Source of the DNA: Actinomycetes bacterium
GTDB taxonomy: Bacteria; Actinomycetota; Thermoleophilia; BMS3ABIN01
Reading direction: 5' to 3'
Assembly (NCBI GenBank): GCA_021790075.1
Contig: JAJYIN010000033.1
Location: 1 to 13,754 of the forward strand
DNA: 13,754 nucleotides
Shown here: piece by piece, positions 6,992 through 13,063 of the stretch
Layout: each line of letters begins with the position of its first letter
How positions within the stretch are numbered: the first letter of the stretch is position 1
Notes under the pieces: model-generated
The model's input: the letters and a program-made list of their open reading frames with translations, nothing else
Told to the model about the DNA's origin: nothing
The model's database searches: none
Made by a program: the position numbers and the translations under genes

Positions 6992-7735
6992 TCATCCCAG
7001 CCGGCCCTGACGGTGCAGGACGATCGCCGCCGCCACCAGCGCCGCCGTCTCCGTCCGCAGAACCTGGCCTCCCAGGCTCGCGAACCGCGCCCCGGCCGCC
7101 CGTAAAGATTCGAGCTCCGCCGGGGAGAAACCGGCCTCGGGACCGACAACCAGCGCCAGCGGCGCATCCGTTCCGGCCGCCAAACCGGCGGCCAGTCCTC
7201 CCAGCGGCTCCCCCGCCGCCTCCGTGCTGAGCACCACCACCGGGCCGGCATGCTCCGCCAGCCAGCCTCGCAGATCTGCGGGCTGATCCACGGTCATAAT
7301 CCGGGAGCTTTTTGACTGGGCCGCCGCGGAGCGGGCGATCCGCCCCCAGCGCTCGAATTTCCCTCCCGGCTTCTGCGGCCGGGCCGCCGACCGGTCTGTA
7401 TAAACGGGAACCAGCCGCGGCACCCCCAGCTCGGCCAGTTTCTCGACCACGAGGTCCAGCTTGCGGCCCTTCGGCAGCGCCTGGACGACGGCCAGCCGCG
7501 CCGCCGCCTCAGGATCCGCGCCTGCCAGCATTTCACCCACTCTGGCTTCTACCGTCCCGTCAACCGCCGTCACGGCGGCAGCGAACACGCGGCCGCCGCC
7601 ATCAGCCAGCTCCACCGCATCCCCGGCCTTCAGGCGCAACACCCGGGCGGCATGGAAAGCGTCGCCGTCCTCGAGGCGGACGGTGCGGCCGCCGGCCAGA
7701 GAATCGGTGACAAAGAAGCGATGGATGTGTTTCAC
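6992..7735 (-). CDS. rsmE: 16S rRNA (uracil(1498)-N3)-methyltransferase RsmE
   Basis: A 247-residue SPOUT (trefoil-knot) methyltransferase acting on U1498 of 16S rRNA. The N-terminal PUA-like part has HAARVLRLKAGDAVELADGGG (28-48). The catalytic domain has ALPKGRKLDLVVEKLAELGV (86-105), a FERWGRIARSAAAQS segment (127-141), the SAM-binding VVGPEAGFSPAE (196-207; the family usual is GPEGG, here GPEAG) and LGGQVLRTETA (221-231), the knot signature. Length matches the family. The start is GTG at 7735, giving MKHIHRFFV with a GGGGG stretch seven bases before it. The gene usually separating dnaJ and rsmE in this operon, prmA, is absent: only 42 bp lie between. Assignment is secure. Confidence 0.95.
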   Translation of the reverse strand: MKHIHRFFVTDSLAGGRTVRLEDGDAFHAARVLRLKAGDAVELADGGGRVFAAAVTAVDGTVEARVGEMLAGADPEAAARLAVVQALPKGRKLDLVVEKLAELGVPRLVPVYTDRSAARPQKPGGKFERWGRIARSAAAQSKSSRIMTVDQPADLRGWLAEHAGPVVVLSTEAAGEPLGGLAAGLAAGTDAPLALVVGPEAGFSPAELESLRAAGARFASLGGQVLRTETAALVAAAIVLHRQGRLG

Positions 7736-7777
7736 ATCAACCCCCGCGAGCAGCTGCCGGCGGCGCCGGCCTGAAGG

Positions 7778-8905
7778 TTACCGGAAGGCGGCCCGGATCT
7801 TCTCGAACAGGCCTTCATCACGGGTGTAATTCTTCTCGCTGGTGGTGGCGGCGAATTCCTTGAGCAGCTTTTTCTGCTCGGCGCTTAAGTTGCGCGGCAC
7901 CATCATGTCCATGATGACTTTCAGATCGCCGTGACCGCGCCCCCTCAGGTACGGCATGCCCTTGCCCTTGAGCACCTTGACCTCACCGGGCTGGGTGCCG
8001 GGCTTGATCTCGAGCTCTTCCTCACCGTCCAGGGTGGGTACCGGCAGCCGGGCTCCTATGGCCGCGTCCACGACCGTGAGCGGCAGGTGATAGATGAGGT
8101 CGCTGTCATCGCGTACGAGCTGGTCATGCGGCTTGACCGCCACCTGCACATACAGGTCGCCCCGCCGGCCGCCCCGATCGCCGGCGCTGCCCTTTTCCAG
8201 CATGCGGATGCTCTGCCCCTCGGCGATCCCCGCCGGGATCTCGACCTCGATCTGCTTGTGCGCAATCACCAGGCCGCGCCCTTTGCACTCTGGACAGGGC
8301 TTTTCGACCCTGGTGCCCTCGCCGCGGCAATCCCGGCAGGGGCCGCGGCTGACGAACTGGCCGAAAGCGGTGCGGCGCACGGTCTGCACCTGGCCCGCAC
8401 CCTGGCAGGCCGGGCAGGTGGTGCGGGTGGTCCCCGGCGCCGCGCCGGTCCCCTCGCACTCGCCGCAGCGGTCAACGGCGTCAAATTCTACTTCGCGCTT
8501 CACCCCGTGGGCCGCCTCCTCCAGCGTCAGCTCGACCGGGACGGCCACATCCTGACCCTTGGCCGGCCCCGGCTGGCCGAAGCCGAATCCGCCAAACATG
8601 CCCTCGCCGAAGATGGCGTCGCCGAAGAAGGAACGGATGATGTCCTCAAACGAGAACTGGGAGAAGTCCTGGAAGCCGCCGCGCTTGAGGCCCTCGTGAC
8701 CGTACCGGTCATAGGTGGCGCGGGTTTCGGGGTTGCTGAGCACCTCGTAGGCCTCGGCCGCTTCCTTGAACTTGGACTCCGCCTCGGGGTCGCTTTTGTT
8801 GACATCCGGGTGGATCTGGCGGGCCAGGGTCCGGAATGCCTTCTTTATCTCCTTTTCACCGGCGCTCCGGGGAACGCCGAGGGTCTCATAATAATCACGC
8901 TTCAT
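7778..8905 (-). CDS. dnaJ: Type I molecular chaperone DnaJ (Hsp40)
   Basis: A 375-residue full-length DnaJ, the co-chaperone that stimulates DnaK ATPase and delivers unfolded substrates. Domains in order: J domain (1-70) with the essential HPD at 32-34; a short Gly/Phe-rich region (about 72-112); the zinc-binding domain with four intact CxxCxGxG repeats (C147/C150, C164/C167, C190/C193, C204/C207); and the C-terminal substrate-binding domains (about 215-355). ATG at 8905 follows the hrcA stop by 15 bp. There is no grpE or dnaK between hrcA and dnaJ, unlike the classical hrcA-grpE-dnaK-dnaJ operon, so those genes must lie elsewhere or this DnaJ may be a second copy. Every expected motif is present. 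Confidence 0.97.
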   Translation of the reverse strand: MKRDYYETLGVPRSAGEKEIKKAFRTLARQIHPDVNKSDPEAESKFKEAAEAYEVLSNPETRATYDRYGHEGLKRGGFQDFSQFSFEDIIRSFFGDAIFGEGMFGGFGFGQPGPAKGQDVAVPVELTLEEAAHGVKREVEFDAVDRCGECEGTGAAPGTTRTTCPACQGAGQVQTVRRTAFGQFVSRGPCRDCRGEGTRVEKPCPECKGRGLVIAHKQIEVEIPAGIAEGQSIRMLEKGSAGDRGGRRGDLYVQVAVKPHDQLVRDDSDLIYHLPLTVVDAAIGARLPVPTLDGEEELEIKPGTQPGEVKVLKGKGMPYLRGRGHGDLKVIMDMMVPRNLSAEQKKLLKEFAATTSEKNYTRDEGLFEKIRAAFR

Positions 8906-8920
8906 TCGGTCTTGTATTTC

Positions 8921-9952
8921 CTAGTTGAATATCTCTTCCACATAGCGGCTCAGGGAGCGTGCGGTCAGCTCCACGCTGCCGATGGCCGTCTCATAATCCA
9001 TGCGGGTCGGGCCCAGCACCCCCACGGTTCCCAGGTTGCGGTGGGCGACGCCGTAGTTGGCGGCCACCAGGCTGAGGCCCTGCATGGCCGCGGCGGGAAT
9101 CTCCCGGCCTATCCTCAAGTATACACGCTGCTCCATCAGCTCAGAGGTCAGCAGCCGCAGGATCTCGTCATGCCGGTCCAGCAGCCGCATGAGGCCATGA
9201 ACCTGGCCGCCGGCCTCCAGCTCCACCAGGGAAAAGAACCGCGACACGCCCTCGACGTAAAGCCCGGCGGCGCTGCCTTCCGGCTCATCCAGGAAGGCCG
9301 GCGCCAGCGACCGCAGGAAGGAAGCCTCCAGCGGCCCCAGGTCCGCTTCCTCCAGCTTCAACCGTAGCCGCCGGCTGCCCAGGTCGCAGTCGCAGATGGA
9401 ATCATTGAGGTAGCTCCGGGCCCAGTCGACCAGCCCCCGGTCCACCGGCTCGTCGAACATGACCAGCTTCTTGCTGATGCCACCAGAAACGGTGATGACG
9501 ACCACCATCACCAGATCGAGGTGCAGCTGCAGCACCTCCACATGCTTGATGGCCGTGTTGCTCTCTACCGGAGCCGATACCAGCGCCAGCAGGCCAGTAG
9601 CGCCTGCCAGACGGCTGGCCGCGAACCGGAGCGCCTCCTCGATGCCGCTGCCCATACCGGAGCCGAAACCTCCGTCCTGGACGCAGTGCCGGCGGCTGCG
9701 GAAAAAGTTGTCCACGTAATAGCGGTAACCGAGGTCGGTGGGCACGCGCCCTGCCGATGTGTGGGGATGGCTGAGATACCCCAGCCGCTCCAGCCGCGCC
9801 AGCTCGCTGCGCACGGTGGATGGCGCCAGCTCGAAGCCGCCGTGGCCGGCGAGATATTTGGAGCCCACCGGCCGCCCCGTGGCGATGTGGTGCTCGATCA
9901 CCGCCGTCAGGACCTGCTCGAGTCTGGGTGTCAGTTCTTCCGGATGCGTCAT
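8921..9952 (-). CDS. hrcA: Heat-inducible transcription repressor HrcA
   Basis: A 343-residue HrcA. The N-terminal winged-helix domain (1-80) shows TGRPVGSKYLA (25-35), the recognition-helix region LAPSTVRSELARLERLGYLSHPHTSAGRVPTDLGYRYYVD, typical of the family nearly residue for residue. The rest is the GAF-like dimerisation/inducer domain ending in TVGVLGPTRMDYETAIGSVE and a terminal helix. HrcA binds CIRCE elements (TTAGCACTC-N9-GAGTGCTAA) to repress groESL and dnaK operons, its activity being tuned by GroEL. No CIRCE copy is seen in this window, so this operon does not seem autoregulated that way, as far as reading by eye goes. The ATG at 9952 lies 15 bp after the hemW stop. Length fits (about 340). 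Confidence 0.96.
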   Translation of the reverse strand: MTHPEELTPRLEQVLTAVIEHHIATGRPVGSKYLAGHGGFELAPSTVRSELARLERLGYLSHPHTSAGRVPTDLGYRYYVDNFFRSRRHCVQDGGFGSGMGSGIEEALRFAASRLAGATGLLALVSAPVESNTAIKHVEVLQLHLDLVMVVVITVSGGISKKLVMFDEPVDRGLVDWARSYLNDSICDCDLGSRRLRLKLEEADLGPLEASFLRSLAPAFLDEPEGSAAGLYVEGVSRFFSLVELEAGGQVHGLMRLLDRHDEILRLLTSELMEQRVYLRIGREIPAAAMQGLSLVAANYGVAHRNLGTVGVLGPTRMDYETAIGSVELTARSLSRYVEEIFN

Positions 9953-9967
9953 AAAGCCAATCCCGGC

Positions 9968-11091
9968 TCATTTACTCAGCAAAAGGCGCGCACATACCTC
10001 GTTTGCTACAAACCGGCCGGCACGCGTCAAGCATATTCTATCACCATCGCGAATAAGGAATCCATTTCCTTGCAGGAGGTTTTCCTGGCTGACGTCTATC
10101 AGGGAAGCAACCTCATCCAGTGAGACCCCGCTGCCGCGCCGCAGCCCCAGCATCAGTTTTTCCGCTGCGGCCTGGCCGGGTGTGCGCTCCTCAAATTCCC
10201 GGAGGCCCTCCAGTTCCCTGGCGCTGTGCAGTCCGTCGATATAATTACCCATAGCCTCCACGTTCCGCCACCGCCCCCGGCCTACGGTGCTCCAGGCCCC
10301 GGCCCCCAGCCCCAGGTAATCGGCCCCAGCCCAGTAGGCGAGGTTGTGGCGGCATTCAAACCCCGGCAGCGCGAAGTTGCTGGTCTCGTACCAACGGTAG
10401 CCGGCGCCTTCCAGAGTATCAACCACCTTTTCGTAAACAGCCGGCCCCGGTCCGCCATCGCCGCCAGCTCCGCGCCCCAGCGCCGCGCATATCGGCTTCC
10501 TTCCTTCACAGTCAACTCGTAGCAGGAAAGGTGCTCCGGCGCCAGCGCCAGCGCCCGCCGCAGATCTTCCTCAAGCTCGCGCAACTCCTGCCCGGGGATA
10601 CCAAAGATCAGGTCCATGCCAATATTATCGAACCCGGCGTCACGCAGCATCAGCACCGACTCCCCGATCGCCTCGACTGGCCCCTGCCGTTCCAGGCGCC
10701 GCCGCAGCCGCGGGCTAAAGCTCTGCGCCCCCAGCGATACGCGCGTCACGCCCGCGCCCTTTAAGGCCGCCGCCAGCTCCACCGTCACCGCCGCCGGGTT
10801 GGCCTCGACGGTCACCTCGGCGCCGGCCGCCAGCAGCGGGCGCGCGCCGTCCAGCAACCGGCCCAGCAACTCCGCTCCCAGGAGCGCCGGCGTGCCGCCC
10901 CCGAGATAAAGCGTTTCCACACGGCTGAGACCATCGCCAGACTCGCCGGCCGCCTCGTTCAGCTCCGCCAGCACCGCCTCGATGTAAGCCGGCGCATCCC
11001 CAAGCCGCCCCGCTTCAGAATAAAAGTCGCAATATCCGCAGCGGCTGGCGCAAAAAGGCAGATGGATGTAAAGATGGGAAATTTCGGTCAT
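9968..11091 (-). pseudogene. hemW: hemW (radical-SAM heme chaperone) interrupted by a one-base frameshift
   Basis: Two overlapping minus-strand frames together make one HemW of about 374 residues. The first frame (11091 to about 10445) has the radical-SAM cluster CASRCGYC (C14, C18, C21), LYLGGGTP (61-68), SLGAQSF (119-125), IGMDLIFGIPGQ (157-168) and HLSCYELTVKEG (187-198), then turns to nonsense after MADRG. The second frame (read from about 10450 to 9968) resumes with YEKVVDTLEGAGYRWYETSNF, the CRHNLAYW motif that marks HemW, and the C-terminal winged-helix-like part. Adding one G to the GGGG run (plus-strand C tract 10445-10448) joins the frames with the spacing expected from E. coli HemW. 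HemW delivers heme to respiratory enzymes and is homologous to coproporphyrinogen dehydrogenase. ATG at 11091 (MTEISHLYIHLPFC) is preferred over the upstream ATG at 11160. A sequencing error is as likely as a true mutation. Confidence 0.88.
10441..10450. other. Site of the hemW frameshift (CCCC run)
   Basis: The plus-strand run CCGGCCCCGG holds the point where the reading frame changes. One extra base in the CCCC (10445-10448) restores an uninterrupted HemW reading MADRGPAVYEK. Short homopolymers in GC-rich DNA are common sites of both assembly indels and slippage. Confidence 0.65.
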
Positions 11092-11110
11092 ACTCGTTCG
11101 GTCAAACCTG

Positions 11111-11126
11111 GGTTCATCCGTGAACC
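11111..11126. repeat. Inverted repeat GGTTCA-N4-TGAACC upstream of hemW
   Basis: Perfect 6-bp arms (11111-11116 and 11121-11126) around TCCG, 20 bp before the hemW ATG on the minus strand. The position suits an operator or a small 5'-leader hairpin for the hemW operon. It does not resemble CIRCE. A 6-bp dyad alone is weak evidence. Confidence 0.35.
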
Positions 11127-11177
11127 ATCCAGCGCCTCGCCGGCGCCAACATGGCGGCAAATTTTACTTCTATGCTA

Positions 11178-11201
11178 TTATTGCATATGGTTTGGCAATA
11201 A
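11178..11201. repeat. Inverted repeat TTATTGC-N10-GCAATAA in the AT-rich island
   Basis: Perfect 7-bp arms (11178-11184 and 11195-11201) spaced by ten bases, so the half-site centres are 17 bp apart, a spacing compatible with a dimeric regulator though not a whole number of helical turns. It lies 29 bp before the kinase start and overlaps the plausible promoter zone of the plus-strand operon. I cannot assign it to a known regulator. Confidence 0.4.
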
Positions 11202-11230
11202 ATGCCACCTGTATTCCCGTCCAAACGGAA

Positions 11231-12313
11231 ATGCCTTTAAGCAACCAATCGAGCGCCGTTGCCGAACTGGTGCGGCTGGGCCAGCAAACAGCTTCCGGCA
11301 AGCTGCTGACAGAGGCCTTCAACGTACACGGAGTCCGCACCAGACTGGTCACCGACTCCAATGTCGTGGCCCGCGCGGCAGCCGGGCTTTTGCGCGCTTT
11401 CAGGGAAGACGGGAAGGCAGAGCCGGACATCGAGGCCCATCTGTACACCGTCGCTGCGCTCGATGGCGGGATGGCCCCCGTGCCCGGAGACGCCATCATG
11501 CTTTATGACTGGGGGATGGTGAAGATCTACCATTCCGGGACTCACCGCCACCTTGTGGTCGAAGACCGCGCCCGGGTGATGGCGGATCTGGGGAACCGGC
11601 GGGCCGTCGGCTTCATGGCAAGAAGCTCCCTCGATTCCGACTGGCTCATCTCCCATCTGGTTTTTTACCCCCTTTGGGGGCAGTTGCTGAAGGAAGAAGG
11701 CCTGTATCCTTTTCATGCGGCCGGGCTGGCCAGGAGTGGCGCCGCTTTTCTGTTTCCTGGCGCCAGCGGCAGCGGCAAGTCAACGCTTTCCCTGCACCTG
11801 GTCCGCAGCGGCTACGGCCTCCTGAGCGACGACACCGTTTTCCTGAGGGAGTCCGGCGGGCAGGTCGAAGCCTTGTCCTTCCCGGAAGAGATCAACGTCA
11901 CCGACGAGACGGTGGAGCTGTTTCCCGACCTGGCAAGGGTGGAAAACTTCACCGTCAACGAGTTAAGGCAGAAGTCCTCTTTTTCGATAGAGGAGCTGTA
12001 TCCGGGGTGCGTCACCGGCAGCTCGGTGCCGGCGATGCTGGTTTTCCCGCAGATCGAGGACGTCGAAGCGACAGTAGTACAGCCAATGAGCAGGACCGAG
12101 GCTCTGGCCCTGTCGATGCGGTACGGGTTCTTCTTCATGGACCCGTCCACTACCGGCAGGCATTTCGAGATCCTGTCGCAGCTGGCCAAACAGGCGCAAT
12201 GTTACCGCCTATATTCCGGCCGGGACCAGCAGGACCTGGAACGGGTTGTGGATAAACTTCTGGGGGGAGAGATGGAAGCAGCGAACCAGTCATCCGGCGA
12301 GAGGAAAGAATGA
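11231..12313 (+). CDS. HprK-like P-loop kinase (HPr kinase-related)
   Basis: A 360-residue protein with the C-terminal kinase fold of HPr kinase but no typical HprK N-domain. Visible: F161-H162-AAGLA (161-166), like the conserved His before the P-loop; Walker A GASGSGKST (177-185); LLSDDTVFL (197-205), the acidic pair D200-D201; and a C-terminal helix region ending about 345. Relatives stand in lasso and other peptide clusters, where one (the paeninodin kinase) phosphorylates the C-terminal serine of the precursor. The true HPr substrate is unlikely because the neighbours are peptide-modification genes. ATG at 11231 is chosen since the frame before it, open from GTG 11120, reads low-similarity sequence through the AT-rich spacer; the ribosome site is weak. 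It ends in an ATGA overlap with the PqqD-like gene. The kinase-fold call is firm; the substrate is unknown. Confidence 0.82.
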   Translation: MPLSNQSSAVAELVRLGQQTASGKLLTEAFNVHGVRTRLVTDSNVVARAAAGLLRAFREDGKAEPDIEAHLYTVAALDGGMAPVPGDAIMLYDWGMVKIYHSGTHRHLVVEDRARVMADLGNRRAVGFMARSSLDSDWLISHLVFYPLWGQLLKEEGLYPFHAAGLARSGAAFLFPGASGSGKSTLSLHLVRSGYGLLSDDTVFLRESGGQVEALSFPEEINVTDETVELFPDLARVENFTVNELRQKSSFSIEELYPGCVTGSSVPAMLVFPQIEDVEATVVQPMSRTEALALSMRYGFFFMDPSTTGRHFEILSQLAKQAQCYRLYSGRDQQDLERVVDKLLGGEMEAANQSSGERKE

Positions 12314-12612
12314 TCCAAAAAGACCATTTCCTGATCAAGGACAGCGATGTGCTCTTCACATCAATGGGGGAGGATGCGGTCCTGCTCCACGTGCAGCGGG
12401 GCGACTACTACAGCCTCAACAGAGTGGGGGCGCGGCTGTGGGTGCTGGCCGACGGCAGCAAGAGCATCAGCGACCTGGCCGGCCGGATCACGCAGGAATT
12501 CGAGATCTCCCAGGAGCAGGCGGAAAAGGACATTATCGAGCTGGCCGAGCAGCTGGAGAAAGAAGGTCTGGTGACCGTAAGTGAAACTCCTCAGGACGAT
12601 AAACCGGCTTAA
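12310..12612 (+). CDS. PqqD-like RiPP recognition element (lasso B1-like)
   Basis: A 100-residue PqqD-family protein. The pattern is typical: a beta-rich N-half with DAVLLHVQRGDYYSLNRVGARLW (22-44), where the YYSLN-x2-GA-x2-W core is the family hallmark, then helices with ISDLAGRI (53-60) and a final LEKEGLV (82-88). PqqD/RRE proteins are winged-helix peptide chaperones that bind the leader of a precursor peptide and hand it to modifying enzymes; split lasso systems call it B1. The ATG overlaps the kinase stop (ATGA) with GAGAGGAAAG before it, and the last 32 bases overlap the next gene, so the three are one translational unit. No precursor is adjacent, so the bound peptide is unknown. It is not part of a PQQ pathway here: no pqqA, B, C or E is visible. 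Confidence 0.88.
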   Translation: MIQKDHFLIKDSDVLFTSMGEDAVLLHVQRGDYYSLNRVGARLWVLADGSKSISDLAGRITQEFEISQEQAEKDIIELAEQLEKEGLVTVSETPQDDKPA

Positions 12613-13063
12613 GGATCCCCGCGACCTCTGGCTGTTCCTGCAGATTCTCTTCACCCTGATAGCGCTTCCGAGAAAGATCAGCCGGCAGTCCCTGCCCGGC
12701 CTGCTGGCCGGCCTCGACCCCGGCGTCGCCCCGGTCCCGCACGACCGGAAGAAAATGGAAAAAACGGCAGGATTCATCGATTCACTCCTGAAATACCGCC
12801 CCTTCCAGCGTTACGGCCACTGCCTGCTGCGCTCGCTGGTCCTGTTCAAGTTCCTGCGCCGCCAGGGCTGGCCGGTTTCGATCCACTTCGGGGTGAAGAA
12901 GACCGGGGAAGCGCAGGAAGGCAGACCCGCAACAGCCCCAGCCGGCGCGCCCGAACGCATCGACATCACCGGCCACAGCTGGCTGGTGTTTGAGGGACAG
13001 CCGTTCCTGGAGACCGAGGCGCAAGAAGGCGCGTTCGCGGAAACTTACCACTACCCCCGTTGA
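12581..13063 (+). CDS. Lasso-peptide-B2-like transglutaminase-fold protein
   Basis: A 160-residue protein of the Transglut_core3 / lasso B2 family, papain-like leader peptidases. A hydrophobic N-terminal helix region (about 17-30) precedes the core. The catalytic Cys is C81 in the hallmark RYGHCLLRSLVLFKFLRRQGW (77-97), and the His is H132 in GHSWLVFEGQPFLE (131-144). The third residue, twelve after the His and usually Asp (as in McjB), is Glu144. A Pro/Ala-rich insert (about 108-126) separates Cys and His blocks. In lasso pathways B2 cuts the leader bound by B1, needing ATP; here that partner is the gene before. The GTG at 12581 follows an in-frame TAA, so no longer start exists; its ribosome site is poor, and translation is probably coupled to the overlapping pqqD-like gene. 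Activity on a lasso precursor is inference. Confidence 0.82.
   Translation: MKLLRTINRLKDPRDLWLFLQILFTLIALPRKISRQSLPGLLAGLDPGVAPVPHDRKKMEKTAGFIDSLLKYRPFQRYGHCLLRSLVLFKFLRRQGWPVSIHFGVKKTGEAQEGRPATAPAGAPERIDITGHSWLVFEGQPFLETEAQEGAFAETYHYPR

Larger units (their letters stand above)
11092..11230. promoter_or_regulatory. Divergent intergenic region between the hemW operon and the kinase-PqqD-B2 genes
   Basis: A 139-bp spacer between start codons facing outward, with a clear AT-rich island (about 11160-11205) in otherwise GC-rich DNA. Both transcription units must start here unless driven from further away. Possible -10 boxes are TAAAAT on the minus strand (11161-11166) and TATTAT on the plus strand (11176-11181), but neither has a convincing -35 partner, so promoters are not assigned. 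Two inverted repeats (listed separately) sit inside. No small gene such as a peptide precursor is visible. Confidence 0.5.

Noticed and set aside
5778..7010. A 410-codon plus-strand frame opposite mtaB
   Set aside because: Basic, low-complexity antisense of a gene with clear radical-SAM motifs.
7740..7777. A terminator hairpin between dnaJ and rsmE (GCCGGC arms)
   Set aside because: Only a 6-bp GC stem, no T-tract on the minus strand, and rsmE starts directly after.
7931..9367. A 478-codon plus-strand frame opposite dnaJ and hrcA
   Set aside because: It runs across two genuine genes and their junction, has no recognisable motif, and is a GC-rich antisense frame.
8906..9967. A CIRCE element for HrcA near hrcA, dnaJ or hemW
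   Set aside because: No TTAGCACTC/GAGTGCTAA pair seen; isolated GCACTC strings (for example near 6710 and 8285) have no partner arm.
11120..11230. A longer kinase start at GTG 11120
   Set aside because: The added 37 codons cover the AT-rich spacer and the inverted repeats and look non-coding; the family-like sequence begins after ATG 11231.
11092..11230. A hidden lasso or RiPP precursor gene in the spacer
   Set aside because: No short frame with a ribosome site, leader-like helix and Gly/Asp/Glu-bearing core was found on either strand.
11231..12313. Classical HPr kinase/phosphorylase of carbon catabolite control
   Set aside because: Lacks the N-terminal HprK domain and stands with PqqD and B2 genes, not with lgt or ptsH-type neighbours.
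12310..12612. PqqD of a pyrroloquinoline quinone pathway
   Set aside because: No pqqA, pqqB, pqqC or pqqE nearby; kinase and B2 neighbours point to a generic peptide-binding RRE.
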